A DNA stretch of 64,000 nucleotides from Erwinia persicina (GCF_014838825.1 NZ_JACYMO010000004.1:268402-332401), one strand, 5' to 3'. Numbered from the stretch's first letter, positions 18,394 through 26,775 are shown. Notes: generated by a model not told the origin, from the sequence alone. Numbers and translations are program-made.

Positions 18394-19301
18394 AGTTCAA
18401 TACTCATGCCATCATAACTGACCTCAATGCCCCGCGCGGTCAGCGCCTGGCGCTCGGCAGAGGATTCATCAAGGATCGGGTTAGTGTTATTAATATGGAT
18501 CAGGATCTTACGTTTTGCCGGCAGACGGCTCAGCACCGTCATCAGGCCCTGCTCTTCACCCAGCGCCAGGTGGCCCATATCGCGGCCCGTATTGCGTCCG
18601 ACGCCGGTATTCGCCAGCTCGTTATCCTGCCACAGCGTGCCATCAATCAGCAGGCAGTCGGCCTGCGCCATTAACGCCAGCAGCGGCGCATCGGGCTCAC
18701 CTAAGCCTGGCGCATACAGCAGCTTACTGCCGCTGGTGGTATTTTCGATCATCAGCGCTATGTTGTGGCCAGGGAGCGGTCGCCCGCGATACGGTGAATA
18801 GGGGGGCGCATTGCTGAGGATCGGGATCGCGGTAAAGGTTAACGCCGGGCAGACCGCCACAGAGAAAGGCTGCGCGGGCGCAATGGCGTGGTGGATCAGT
18901 CCGCCGTTCCAGTGCTTTAGCATGGTAAAGATCGGGAAGCCGCTGGTCAGATCCGCATGCACTTCCGGGGTACACCACACCGGATGCGGGCAACCTTCAC
19001 GCAGGTTAAGTAAACCGGTGCAGTGGTCGATCTGGCTGTCGGTCAGAATGATCGATCCTATCGCCGTGCCGCGCAGCACGCCCTGCCTGTGCAGCTCCGG
19101 GTTGGCAGCAATCTGGTGGCAAATATCCGGCGAGGCATTACACAGCACCCAGTCGGTACCGTTATCACTGACGGCAATCGAGGACTGCGTCCGCGCGGTG
19201 GCGGGGATAGTGCCGTCACGTACGCCCTGGCAGTTGTGACAGTGACAGTTCCATTGTGGGAAACCACCGCCAGCCGCAGAGCCGAGAACTTTGATTTTCA
19301 T
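18390..19301 (-). CDS. pqqB: PQQ biosynthesis protein PqqB (metallo-beta-lactamase fold)
   Basis: A 303-residue protein with the N-terminus [18 protein letters not shown]. It shows metal-site features of the metallo-beta-lactamase fold ([11 protein letters not shown] at about 109-119, LIDGTLW, and GHLALGEE). PqqB is thought to hydroxylate the tyrosine of the excised Glu-Tyr. It is separated from pqqA by 236 bases that hold a hairpin terminator and a palindromic repeat. Confidence 0.94.
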   Translation of the reverse strand: MKIKVLGSAAGGGFPQWNCHCHNCQGVRDGTIPATARTQSSIAVSDNGTDWVLCNASPDICHQIAANPELHRQGVLRGTAIGSIILTDSQIDHCTGLLNLREGCPHPVWCTPEVHADLTSGFPIFTMLKHWNGGLIHHAIAPAQPFSVAVCPALTFTAIPILSNAPPYSPYRGRPLPGHNIALMIENTTSGSKLLYAPGLGEPDAPLLALMAQADCLLIDGTLWQDNELANTGVGRNTGRDMGHLALGEEQGLMTVLSRLPAKRKILIHINNTNPILDESSAERQALTARGIEVSYDGMSIEL

Positions 19302-19315
19302 GGGTCAACCAGCAG

Positions 19316-19346
19316 AAGAAATAAAAATGCCTGCTACAGCGCAGGC
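19316..19346 (-). terminator. Internal terminator/attenuator between pqqA and pqqB
   Basis: On the minus strand an 8-bp stem ATGCCTGC / GCAGGCAT with a 6-base loop is followed directly by TTTTTATTT. It has the form of a rho-independent terminator and lies only about 20 bases before pqqB. It would let pqqA be made in excess over the enzymes. Confidence 0.75.
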
Positions 19347-19417
19347 ATCCACATGACTTACCTGAATAATTCGTGCTGTCGCAGTGACAGTACGAAGTAG
19401 GGAGATCAGGCATTAGC

Positions 19418-19536
19418 CTAAATAATTCGAGTTGCAGCAAGGCGGCAAGTGTGAGAATCCCCGGGAGCTTACTCAGGTAAGTGACCGGGGTGAGCACACG
19501 CAGCCAACGCAGTTGCAGCTTGAAGTATGACGGCGA
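19418..19536. repeat. Intergenic palindromic repeat, copy A
   Basis: About 120 bases with imperfect inverted ends (TTCGAGTTGCAGCAAGGCGGC at the left, GCAGTTGCAGCTTGAA at the right) and a central hairpin CCCCGG..CTTAC..GTAAG..CCGGGG. Related copies lie at 39165-39266 and 51189-51315. Placed directly behind pqqA. Confidence 0.75.
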
Positions 19537-19537
19537 A

Positions 19538-19609
19538 TTAGCGGTTGGAGATGTACAGAGTCACTTCCAGGCCCAGACGCATATCGATAAAGGTCGGTTT
19601 AGTCCACAT
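19538..19609 (-). CDS. pqqA: PQQ precursor peptide PqqA
   Basis: A 23-residue peptide, MWTKPTFIDMRLGLEVTLYI followed by SNR. Glu15 and Tyr19 are the residues that become PQQ. The ATG at 19609 is chosen because AGGA lies 7 bases upstream; an in-frame ATG two codons earlier (19615) almost overlaps that site. Very short but unmistakable because it is conserved and leads the pqqBCDEF genes. Confidence 0.95.
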   Translation of the reverse strand: MWTKPTFIDMRLGLEVTLYISNR

Positions 19610-19760
19610 AGTCATTTCCTCAGGTGTTTAAAAAACGGCCGCACTGCATTCAGTGTCGGCAAATGATCGGCATGTTGTCAAATTACAGGAATTTGGCGGC
19701 ACAGATGTTGCGCCTATGATAAATCGATATCAACCCTAAAATCTGCGCGGTTTATGCTGT

Positions 19761-19782
19761 TTTTGAACTATTTGGTTCAAAA
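19761..19782. promoter_or_regulatory. Palindrome upstream of pqqA
   Basis: Perfect 8-bp arms TTTTGAAC (19761-19768) and GTTCAAAA (19775-19782) around a 6-base spacer. It lies about 150 bases before pqqA and just past the end of the dipeptidase gene. Candidate operator; no T-tract makes it less like a terminator. Confidence 0.45.
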
Positions 19783-19790
19783 CTCAGATC

Positions 19791-20828
19791 TTATTCACCC
19801 CAGGTTTTTTTCAGTACCCGCAGCCAGTTGGTTCGACAGAGTTTAGCCAGCAGCGGTTCCCCGTAACCCGCTTCACGCAGCGCATCCAGCAGGCGCGGCA
19901 GCCCGGTCACATCCCCGATCTCGTTGGGCAGGTTGATGCCATCAAAGTCCGAGCCAAAAGCAACGCGGTCTTCCCCCAGCTTTTCCAGCAGATAGTCGAG
20001 GTGCTGCACCATCACACTGAGCGGCATATCGCCGTCACGTTTGCCGTCAGGGCGCAGAAACGCCGTACCGAAGTTCAGCCCCACCAGCCCGTCGCTTTCT
20101 GCAATAGCGGCCAGCTGGCTGTCGGTCAGATTGCGCGGTTGCGGGCATATGGCATGGACATTTGAGTGGCTGGCCACCAGCGGCGCTTCGCTCAGGCGCG
20201 CCGTGTCCCAAAAGGCTTTTTCATTCATGTGCGACAGGTCGATCATCAGGCGGCACTGATTGCAGGCGCGGATCAGACGCTTACCTGCGGCGGTCAGCCC
20301 GTCTCCGGTATCCGGTGAACCCGGGAAGCTGCCGCTGATCCCCGTACCAAAGCGGTTCGGCAGATTCCAGAAGGGCCCGATGCTGCGCAACCCGGCCTGC
20401 TGCCAGCTTTCCAGCTGGCTGAGATCCTCATCCAGCGCGTCTGCACCTTCCATATGCATCACCATCGCCAGCACGCCGTTTGCCATACACTGCTCGATGT
20501 CGCTGACGCCGCGGCAGATTTTCGCCTGGCCTGCCGACTGCGCCTCCAGCTGCTGCAGGATGGCGATCTGCTCTCCGGTGATGGTCAGCGCATCGAACGG
20601 CTCTGCCTGACGCGTGGGGAACTTCGCCACGTAATCCGCTGGCGGCACAAAAATCGCAAACAGACCGCCGGCAAAGCCGCCTTCGCGCATCCGCGTCAGG
20701 TCAAGATGGCCACTGAGGCGCTGATGCAGGAAAGCCTGCGCCGGATCCTGCGCATGGTGCAGCCAGAGATGCAGTAACACATCGTTATGACCGTCAAAGA
20801 GGGGAGCGTTCGGAGAAGAGTTTGTCAT
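19791..20828 (-). CDS. Membrane dipeptidase family protein (peptidase M19)
   Basis: A 345-residue zinc dipeptidase. The opening LFDGHNDVLLHLW contains the HxD zinc ligands (residues about 12-14). Other M19 marks are EGADALDED (about 123-131, bridging Glu), IDLSHMNEKAFWD (about 195-207), VASHSNVHAI (about 217-226) and FGSDFDGI (about 295-302). The start at 20828 is used; the frame is open 37 codons further without a ribosome site. No signal peptide is seen. It lies directly upstream of pqqA on the same strand, so it may act on peptide debris or on a Glu-Tyr-type dipeptide from PqqA processing; that link is speculative. Confidence 0.88.
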   Translation of the reverse strand: MTNSSPNAPLFDGHNDVLLHLWLHHAQDPAQAFLHQRLSGHLDLTRMREGGFAGGLFAIFVPPADYVAKFPTRQAEPFDALTITGEQIAILQQLEAQSAGQAKICRGVSDIEQCMANGVLAMVMHMEGADALDEDLSQLESWQQAGLRSIGPFWNLPNRFGTGISGSFPGSPDTGDGLTAAGKRLIRACNQCRLMIDLSHMNEKAFWDTARLSEAPLVASHSNVHAICPQPRNLTDSQLAAIAESDGLVGLNFGTAFLRPDGKRDGDMPLSVMVQHLDYLLEKLGEDRVAFGSDFDGINLPNEIGDVTGLPRLLDALREAGYGEPLLAKLCRTNWLRVLKKTWGE

Positions 20829-20893
20829 GGTTGCGCCAGCGTTCGCCTGAGAAGCAGAACAGGATAGCGCAGTTTGGCGGGATGGGGGACAGG

Positions 20894-20921
20894 CAAAAAC
20901 CAGGGCGGGCACGAACCCGCC
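20894..20921 (-). terminator. Terminator after ogr
   Basis: GGCGGG / CCCGCC stem (20904-20921) followed on the minus strand by CTGGTTTTTG. Marks the left edge of the tailocin unit. Confidence 0.8.
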
Positions 20922-20928
20922 GCTGGGG

Positions 20929-21147
20929 TTAGCTGCCAAGACGGCTGGTACGGGTTTTCACCGCTGCCGGTGGCGGCGTGGTGGCCTCCACCGGCCGGGC
21001 CACAATTCCGGTAATACTCTCCATCGATTTAAAGGTACAACTGCAGTTCAGATTCTGGCACTGGTGATAGCGTTCCTTGGTCTCACTGCTGAGGATCCGG
21101 CTGGAACGGGCATGGCTGTTATGCTGGCAAATCGGGCAAGGCATCAT
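20929..21147 (-). CDS. ogr: Late-gene activator, Ogr/Delta/B-type zinc-finger protein
   Basis: A 72-residue homologue of P2 Ogr and 186 B. The motif CPICQH...ARSSR...TKERYHQCQNLNCSCTF supplies the four zinc cysteines (about residues 4, 7, 31, 36). These proteins bind TGT-N12-ACA sites about 55 bases before late starts and contact the RNA polymerase alpha subunit. ATG 21147 follows GGAGG at 6 bases. Two matching sites occur in this locus, at 26674 and 32603. Its own promoter carries CI-type operators (21175-21226). Confidence 0.93.
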   Translation of the reverse strand: MMPCPICQHNSHARSSRILSSETKERYHQCQNLNCSCTFKSMESITGIVARPVEATTPPPAAVKTRTSRLGS

Positions 21148-21174
21148 GGCTGACCTCCACTGGTCATCAGTTAA

Positions 21175-21226
21175 ACTCACACATTGTGAATTTAACTAAT
21201 TATATTCACTTAAAGTGAATCATCAA
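21175..21226 (-). promoter_or_regulatory. ogr promoter with two dyad operators
   Basis: Minus-strand -35 TTGATG (21221-21226), 16-base spacer, -10 TATAAT (21199-21204). The spacer is filled by ATTCACTTAAAGTGAAT (21204-21220), a near-perfect palindrome. A second dyad ACTCACACATTGTGAAT (21175-21191) covers the start region. Both fit ATTCAC-N5-GTGAAT. In phage 186 the CI repressor shuts off pB, the promoter of the Ogr homologue B, so these are likely CI operators. Confidence 0.75.
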
Positions 21227-22362
21227 GTGGTTTTTTCACTTCCCGTGACATTATTCGGTTTAACGTCAATGTCCCAGGTTTCACCACCCACCGATTTTTC
21301 CAGGTTCACCGTTGTACGAAATCCATTATTATCAATCACATGATTCACTTTGATTATTGTCCACTGTTGGGCATCAATCATCGTTTTGAACCCGCTCAAC
21401 CGTATCGGTGTTTCCGGTATCAACACTGGCATTCCCTGAGCAATCACAAAACTCATGCTCGCGGTCATCGCCTGGCGTTTCTTCCAGTCAGCCTTCGCGG
21501 CGTCCATCGCCTCTTCCTGGGTTTTAAATACCCCAGGTATCTGAGCATAACGTTCATAAAGCGGCTGCGGGATGTCCTGTCTGGCCGTGCCGGGAAAACG
21601 CTCGGGTTGGTTTTCAGGGATGACTCGGAACACTCTCACCGTGCCACTGCTGGCTTTATCGAGCTGCATCCATTTGGCCTTAACGCCACTAAAATGCATC
21701 TGTGATACCACCTGATAATCATGCTTATCACCGTCTTTACGTGTGAGCAGGAGTTGTGGGATCGCCAGCCCACTGACGGTTTTGTTCGCCCCCCGTACCA
21801 GCATCAACACTTTGTCCTTCTTGATCGTGACCGTTGCACCATATTTTGTTGCCATGGTGGTCAGAAACTGTGCGTCGGTAAGACCACTCTGATCTTCATG
21901 ATCAATCTCAATTGAGGCCAGTTCACCAGCAACTTCTGCCCCAAGTTCATTGCGTTTCGCAATCTGCAATACCATGGCCCCCAGCGTGGTCTTATCGTAT
22001 GAATGGTTTCCCTTTTCCATTAACGAATCACTCAGATTGGCGCTGCGCCCGACCAGCTTCAACTGATCGGGAGCACCGCTGTGATGCAACTCATCAATAA
22101 CAAAATCCCCTTTGCAGAACAGTGGCCTGCCCTGCCAGCCGATATACACCCGCAGGATAGCGCCACGCTGCGGCATCATGAGCCTGCCATCACTGTCATC
22201 CAGTAACAGCGTCAGCGCGTCAGCTTCTAAACCGCGAGCATCATCAATGGTCAAACTCAGCAGGCGTGGCCGCAGGTTCTCAGTGATATCCAGATTATTG
22301 AGTTGAATCAGATAGTCAGGTGCCAACGGCGCACCGATATCCACCGGTAAACTGTTATTCAT
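21223..22362 (-). CDS. D: Phage late control protein D (tail hub / baseplate)
   Basis: A 379-residue homologue of P2 gpD (387 residues), the hub at the tail tip that joins tube and spike, similar to T4 gp27. Diagnostic stretches are PDYLIQLNNLDITENL near the N-terminus and SLTIDDARGLEADALTLLLD following it. It overlaps U by four bases and its 3' end carries the -35 of ogr. Confidence 0.92.
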   Translation of the reverse strand: MNNSLPVDIGAPLAPDYLIQLNNLDITENLRPRLLSLTIDDARGLEADALTLLLDDSDGRLMMPQRGAILRVYIGWQGRPLFCKGDFVIDELHHSGAPDQLKLVGRSANLSDSLMEKGNHSYDKTTLGAMVLQIAKRNELGAEVAGELASIEIDHEDQSGLTDAQFLTTMATKYGATVTIKKDKVLMLVRGANKTVSGLAIPQLLLTRKDGDKHDYQVVSQMHFSGVKAKWMQLDKASSGTVRVFRVIPENQPERFPGTARQDIPQPLYERYAQIPGVFKTQEEAMDAAKADWKKRQAMTASMSFVIAQGMPVLIPETPIRLSGFKTMIDAQQWTIIKVNHVIDNNGFRTTVNLEKSVGGETWDIDVKPNNVTGSEKTT

Positions 22363-22832
22363 ACGATGCTCCCTGCCAGGGTTGAGACCTGGGAACTCAC
22401 ATTGCCGTAAATTCGCTCCGCCTGCTGCTTGAGATCACCAAACATGGCACTTCTCGATTCATCGACTCGTTTCAGTTTTAGCGTAAAATTGATCTTCCGA
22501 GCCGTGCCGTTTTCCAGTAAGTCAGCATGCACACCGTTGATATTTTCAATGACAAACATGCCATAAAGAAATCCTTCACCATTGAGTAAAGGCCATGCCT
22601 GCCCCGCTTCTGCTATATCCATCAGCGCCGCCAACGCAGGAGCTCCCCCGGTGATTTCCGGGCGCAACTCACCCTGCAACGTGATGTTTTCTTCGCCGAC
22701 ACCCAGAAACTGTTGTGCCGGGCGAGTACCAATACGGCTGCCCGCTGCCCAACGATACGCACTTTCCTGCGTCATCGTCTGAAATGGCAAAGTGCGACGT
22801 TTAAAAATAAACATACCGAGTATCATCATCAT
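22359..22832 (-). CDS. U: Phage tail protein U
   Basis: A 157-residue homologue of P2 gpU (159 residues), a tail-tip assembly protein. The segments LGMFIFKRRTLPFQTM and RIGTRPAQQFLGVGEENITL match. The start with three Met codons aligns with P2 U. Lies between T and D with tight spacing. Confidence 0.92.
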   Translation of the reverse strand: MMMILGMFIFKRRTLPFQTMTQESAYRWAAGSRIGTRPAQQFLGVGEENITLQGELRPEITGGAPALAALMDIAEAGQAWPLLNGEGFLYGMFVIENINGVHADLLENGTARKINFTLKLKRVDESRSAMFGDLKQQAERIYGNVSSQVSTLAGSIV

Positions 22833-22835
22833 GGT

Positions 22836-24368
22836 TTATTGCCCCCAGAAGCTGCTGCGTTGGTTGATAGCAGCACGCGCCTGCGTTTGCTGCTGATGGT
22901 TGTCGATCATCGTGCGAACCTCCGCTTCCCCCATACCTGTAGGAACGTTGATCACATAGCTGCTGTTAAAGGTGTTCTGCTGGCTGTTGCTGGTGCTGGT
23001 GCTGGACGCTGTAACGGGTTGATAGCGGGCACCGCCAAAGGCGACAGGTGCGGGAGTATCCGGCGCAGCAAAGTCTGCGCCCCCCAGGGCGACCGAGGGA
23101 CGCTGTGCTGACGGATCGTCACTCAGCGAGGTTTCTGCATCGGCCGCTTTTTTATCGGCTAACCCAAGCTTTTCCAGCAGCCAGCTGACTTTTCCACCGA
23201 GCGTACGTAAAATCGTCAGGGGCAAACTCAATCCATTTACCAAAGCCTCACCGACAAAACGCCCAAGATTCCCCAGCTGCTCCAGCTTCTGCGCCGTCAT
23301 TTCAATCGGTGAGAAAAACGCCTTTATACTGTCAAAAGCACTGTCAATCTGCTTACCTGCCTCATCAAAAATGACCGTTAACGGTTTAAATGCGTCGAAT
23401 AGTGGCGTCAGCACAGCGCTGATCCCTTCAACCACCCCGCCAAAGAACGCGCTGAGCGGCTCCCAGTACTGGTAAATCAACGCAGCAGCGCCGACGATAG
23501 CGGCAATGGCTATACCGACAGGCAACGTGATCGCCCCCAGCGCCGCAGCGATCGCCCCACCAGCAAAAGTAAACACGCTACTCAGGATCCCAGCGCCCGC
23601 CATCAACAGATTCAGGCCACTGAGTACTGGCACCACCACAGAACCGATCCCGCCGAGTGCGGCAATCAGCAGCCCGCCCCCCGCCACCAGTTGGGTGATC
23701 CCGCCCGCCAGCGTGGAGTTGTCCTGGATCCATTGATCAACGCCGGTTAATAGCCCAGTGGCGGTCTGCGTCAGGGAACGCAGCGTACCGTCCAGTTGGG
23801 TAAACACTGTCAGGCTGATGCTGTCGATCGCGGCATTAAGCTGGCCGATATCCCCTGCGAGGTTATCGGCGGCGGGCATGGCGATTGCGGACGGCGGGCG
23901 GACATCAGACGATGTTGCCGCCTCCTTTGGCGGCGCGCCCGACCGTGCCGTCATCACCTGATAGCCCGGCTGCAGCAGCTTCGCCCCCTGGCGCGCCACG
24001 CCCATCGCCTGGCTGCTGACCGCACCGATTTTATCCACCACGCCCTGCCCGGTCTGAAAGCGCTGCTGCACCTTGCCTTGCCCGAGCTGAAAGCGCTGCT
24101 GTGCTTTATTAAGGTTATTTCTGACACGCTGCGGGCGCTCATGCGCCTCGGTCACGCGGATCACCTGCAGGCGTTCCCTGCTGGCGTCGAGTGCGGATTT
24201 ACTGTTGCGCGTTGCTGCCCGGGTACGTTCGGCGCTGGCCCTCAGCGCCACGCGCTGCTGAAACATCGCAAGGCCGAGGGACTGGGTTTCCCCCGGCAGA
24301 TCGTTTAAAAACAGGTTCGCCCGGATCACCGCTTTGCGCAGCCCATCCAGACCGAGGTTAATACTCAT
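22836..24368 (-). CDS. T: Tail tape-measure protein T (short form)
   Basis: 510 residues. N-terminal charged, coiled-coil-rich part (about 20-130, many Gln/Arg/Ala), a central Gly/Ala-rich hydrophobic block (about 225-300) and a C-terminal part ending in QARAAINQRSSFWGQ. Position after E/E' and before U defines it as T. P2 gpT has 815 residues, so this one is about 60% as long. Tape-measure length sets tail length, so a shorter tail is expected. ATG 24368 overlaps the E' stop (TGATG); a GTG one codon earlier is possible. Confidence 0.88.
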   Translation of the reverse strand: MSINLGLDGLRKAVIRANLFLNDLPGETQSLGLAMFQQRVALRASAERTRAATRNSKSALDASRERLQVIRVTEAHERPQRVRNNLNKAQQRFQLGQGKVQQRFQTGQGVVDKIGAVSSQAMGVARQGAKLLQPGYQVMTARSGAPPKEAATSSDVRPPSAIAMPAADNLAGDIGQLNAAIDSISLTVFTQLDGTLRSLTQTATGLLTGVDQWIQDNSTLAGGITQLVAGGGLLIAALGGIGSVVVPVLSGLNLLMAGAGILSSVFTFAGGAIAAALGAITLPVGIAIAAIVGAAALIYQYWEPLSAFFGGVVEGISAVLTPLFDAFKPLTVIFDEAGKQIDSAFDSIKAFFSPIEMTAQKLEQLGNLGRFVGEALVNGLSLPLTILRTLGGKVSWLLEKLGLADKKAADAETSLSDDPSAQRPSVALGGADFAAPDTPAPVAFGGARYQPVTASSTSTSNSQQNTFNSSYVINVPTGMGEAEVRTMIDNHQQQTQARAAINQRSSFWGQ

Positions 24369-24804
24369 CACAACTCTCCACTCTGTGTACCGCTACGCAC
24401 AATGGCCTTATGCCGCCAGTCGAGCAGTTCTGCCAGCGACATGGCGTTCATTTCCGACGGCGACCAGTGAAAGATGGCGGCGATATCCGCCATCAGATCC
24501 TCTACCGTCAGGCCGTTGGGCCAGCGGACGTGTCCGGTTTCGCGGACAAAAAACCGATCACCCGTCCGCCCAGCTCAATCAGATCGACCGGGTCGAGATT
24601 GAGGCATTCCGATTTGGTCAGGTTCGGCAGCGTGATACGCGGCAGAACAGTGATCAACGCGTCAACGTCCGATCCGGCCAGATCGACCAGACGCGTACCG
24701 CGCAGCGTGCCGGCGTTGGGTTTAATCAGTTCCACGCTGTTAATCACGGTGTCGCCACGCACGATCGGCGTGACCAGCTGGAGGGTATTTTCTGCTTGTG
24801 ACAT
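24368..24804 (-). CDS. E': Tail assembly chaperone E+E' made by -1 frameshifting
   Basis: gpE reads in frame from 24804 to 24508. A -1 slip at TTTTTTG lets ribosomes continue in the E' frame to a stop at 24368. The added part contains VRWPNGLTVEDLMADIAAIF and HWSPSEMNAMSLAELLDWRH, as in P2 E'. The extended protein is a scaffold for the tape measure. No separate start codon is needed for E'. Confidence 0.85.
24508..24804 (-). CDS. E: Phage tail protein E
   Basis: 98 residues, P2 gpE type (91 residues in P2): TLRGTRLVDLAGSDVDALIT and LPRITLPNLTKSECLNLDPV. The most abundant product of the E/E' pair; ends shortly after the slippery site. Confidence 0.9.
   Translation of the reverse strand: MSQAENTLQLVTPIVRGDTVINSVELIKPNAGTLRGTRLVDLAGSDVDALITVLPRITLPNLTKSECLNLDPVDLIELGGRVIGFLSAKPDTSAGPTA
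24547..24553 (-). promoter_or_regulatory. -1 ribosomal frameshift site
   Basis: TTTTTTG in the E frame (GGT TTT TTG), the same heptamer type used in P2 E/E'. Confidence 0.82.
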
Positions 24805-24865
24805 AAGCGTTCCTTTACGGGTAAAGCGGGTCGGATATGCCCGACTCCTGCGGGGTATGCAATTA

Positions 24866-24885
24866 GGGGCGGGTCTGCCCGCCCC
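24866..24885 (-). other. GC-rich hairpin between FII and E
   Basis: GGGGCGGG / CCCGCCCC stem with a 4-base loop, no T-tract. It may protect the FI-FII message or reduce read-through into the less needed E-T-U-D genes. Confidence 0.5.
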
Positions 24886-24911
24886 CTGCGGTTACGTCAT
24901 TACGGGACGGG

Positions 24912-25421
24912 TTACACCAGGCCGATGTTTTTACGGTGCCCGGCCAGGCGGTCGACACCATTCACTATCTCGACCATGTTCACAGTGTCGATTTCGATCA
25001 GCGGTTTACCGTTCCAGGTCAGCTTGTAATAGGTGCATTTGGTGGTGATTTTGGTTTCACTCTCCTCACCCTGCTTACTTTCACCAAAATCGAACTGCTG
25101 ATGCTTGCCGCGCAGTTCCACCTCCACTGCGATGGTCTCGTCGGTGTCGTCACGCTGGTAAGATCCCATAAAGCGCAACGGCACCGTTGCCCCGCCCCAC
25201 TGGGTAAGGATGCGATCGTCGAGTCCGGCAAGGGTCCATTCAAGATCCAGCGCATCGTCTTCCAGACCGTTATCAATGTGCGCCACGCCGTTCATGCCGC
25301 CGCCGCGATAGGGATCCAGCTTGCGCGCCAGTTTCGGCAGCGTCAGCGAGGTCACCACGCCCTGGTAGCTGTTAGCATCGTTGAATAAATTCAGGTATTT
25401 CAGTTTCTTGGGCATTGCCAT
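24912..25421 (-). CDS. FII: Tail tube protein FII
   Basis: 169 residues, close to P2 FII (172): MAMPKKLKYLNLFNDANSYQ at the start, RFMGSYQRDDTDETIAVEV in the middle, and VNGVDRLAGHRKNIGL at the end. Forms the inner tube that is driven through the target envelope. Confidence 0.94.
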   Translation of the reverse strand: MAMPKKLKYLNLFNDANSYQGVVTSLTLPKLARKLDPYRGGGMNGVAHIDNGLEDDALDLEWTLAGLDDRILTQWGGATVPLRFMGSYQRDDTDETIAVEVELRGKHQQFDFGESKQGEESETKITTKCTYYKLTWNGKPLIEIDTVNMVEIVNGVDRLAGHRKNIGLV

Positions 25422-25433
25422 GGGGTTTTCTCC

Positions 25434-26603
25434 TTAGCGGTTCACAGAAGCGGCGAAGTTCGCCAGGTAGCTGTCGGTAATACGCTGACGCAGCGTCAGA
25501 TCTTCCAGCGGCGGCACCGGGGTGTAGTCGTAGTCGATATACAGCTTGCCGGCTTTCAGGCTCTCCTGATTATTGGCGCTTTCGTCGTACCAGCAGTTGG
25601 CGCCCAGCAGGTAACCGGCGTTGATCAGCTCGCGGAATTTCGCGTTGATGCCGGCGATGATTTCGCGCACCAGCGTGGGCGTCAGCGGTTTGTCGTTGGC
25701 CCACATATGCGCATCGGCCATGGTGTCGGCAATCACCTGCGCCGAGCGGGTGTAGTTCTCGAAGGCGAACAGCGGGTCATCGCTACAGGTGCGGTTGCCC
25801 CAGAAGCGGAAGCCGTCTTTGCGGACCAGGGTGGTCACGCCGGCTTCGTTCAGCAGGTCGGCATCGGTACCGGTCTGCTGCAGATCCCAGAATACCGAGG
25901 CGTTAACGCCAGTGACGCCGTTAACGCCAACGTTGGACAGGGTCTTATGCCAGCCGGTGTCGTTGTCAATTTTGGCGCGCAGTCCAAGCGCCCGCGCCGT
26001 CGCCCAGGCGGTGTCGGCCTCGCTGGTAAGGGTGTTCCAGGCCACAAAATCTGGCCAGATCACCATCAGCTCACGCTGGCTGAAGTTATCGCGATACTTG
26101 ATGGCCTCAGTCAGGGTCTTGCAGCCGTAAGCCGAGATATAACCGAACGCACGCAGCTGCTGGCACACCGAGGCCAGGGCGGTAGCGACCTCCAGCGAGT
26201 CCAGCCCTGGCACGCCAAGAATGCGCGGCTTAACGCCGAGGTCAGTCTGCGCACTCAGCAGCGCTTTCATCCCGGTATAACGCCCGTTCTCGTCCGTGCC
26301 GCCGATAATGTTGCTGGTCGTCTCAGCGGCGTCTTTACCTTCCGCTACGCGCACCACAACGGTCACCGGCTTACTCTGGTCGGCAATCGCACGCAGTGAC
26401 TGTGCCAGGGTACCCTGGGTACCGGCTTTACCCAGCGCGGCCAGGACATCAGTGATCAATACCGCCGTATTCAGCGGGAAGGTGGTGGCATCGGCATCTT
26501 CTGCAGTACAGATCATGCCGACGATGGAAGTGGAAACCGCTGAGATGCTGCGGGTTCCGTCATTCACTTCTACGACGCGTACGCCGTGGTGGTAATTTGC
26601 CAT
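25434..26603 (-). CDS. FI: Contractile tail sheath protein FI
   Basis: 389 residues, like P2 FI (396). Opens MANYHHGVRVVEVNDGTRSI and contains SKPVTVVVRVAEG, a sheath-fold insertion domain and the conserved C-terminus LRQRITDSYLANFAASVNR. ATG 26603 is chosen after an AGGAG site; the longer open frame to 26636 lacks one. First gene of the FI-FII-E-T-U-D unit, preceded by an Ogr box. Confidence 0.94.
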   Translation of the reverse strand: MANYHHGVRVVEVNDGTRSISAVSTSIVGMICTAEDADATTFPLNTAVLITDVLAALGKAGTQGTLAQSLRAIADQSKPVTVVVRVAEGKDAAETTSNIIGGTDENGRYTGMKALLSAQTDLGVKPRILGVPGLDSLEVATALASVCQQLRAFGYISAYGCKTLTEAIKYRDNFSQRELMVIWPDFVAWNTLTSEADTAWATARALGLRAKIDNDTGWHKTLSNVGVNGVTGVNASVFWDLQQTGTDADLLNEAGVTTLVRKDGFRFWGNRTCSDDPLFAFENYTRSAQVIADTMADAHMWANDKPLTPTLVREIIAGINAKFRELINAGYLLGANCWYDESANNQESLKAGKLYIDYDYTPVPPLEDLTLRQRITDSYLANFAASVNR

Positions 26604-26673
26604 CTTTATTGCACTCCTTTGTTGGGGTGAGGTCATGATGACAAGAAATTAACGGGCGGGCATGCGATGGCCG

Positions 26674-26693
26674 TTGTGGGGCGCAGGGGACAA
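26674..26693 (-). promoter_or_regulatory. Ogr box before FI (late promoter)
   Basis: TTGT-N12-ACAA, an exact extended form of the P2 late-promoter element TGT-N12-ACA. Its centre (about 26684) is 80 bases before the FI start codon, which leaves room for a start site 55 bases downstream of the box centre. Confidence 0.82.
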
Positions 26694-26775
26694 CGCAACA
26701 CTTAAAAAGTTAATATAAACAGGTAGTTAAAAAGATAAAAAACCTGTTCAACGAAGACAGAATGTTTTAAAAAAC

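Noticed and set aside
22836..24371. Tape measure shortened by frameshift
   Set aside because: The frame is intact from start to a normal C-terminus; shorter by internal size, not by a break that I can see.
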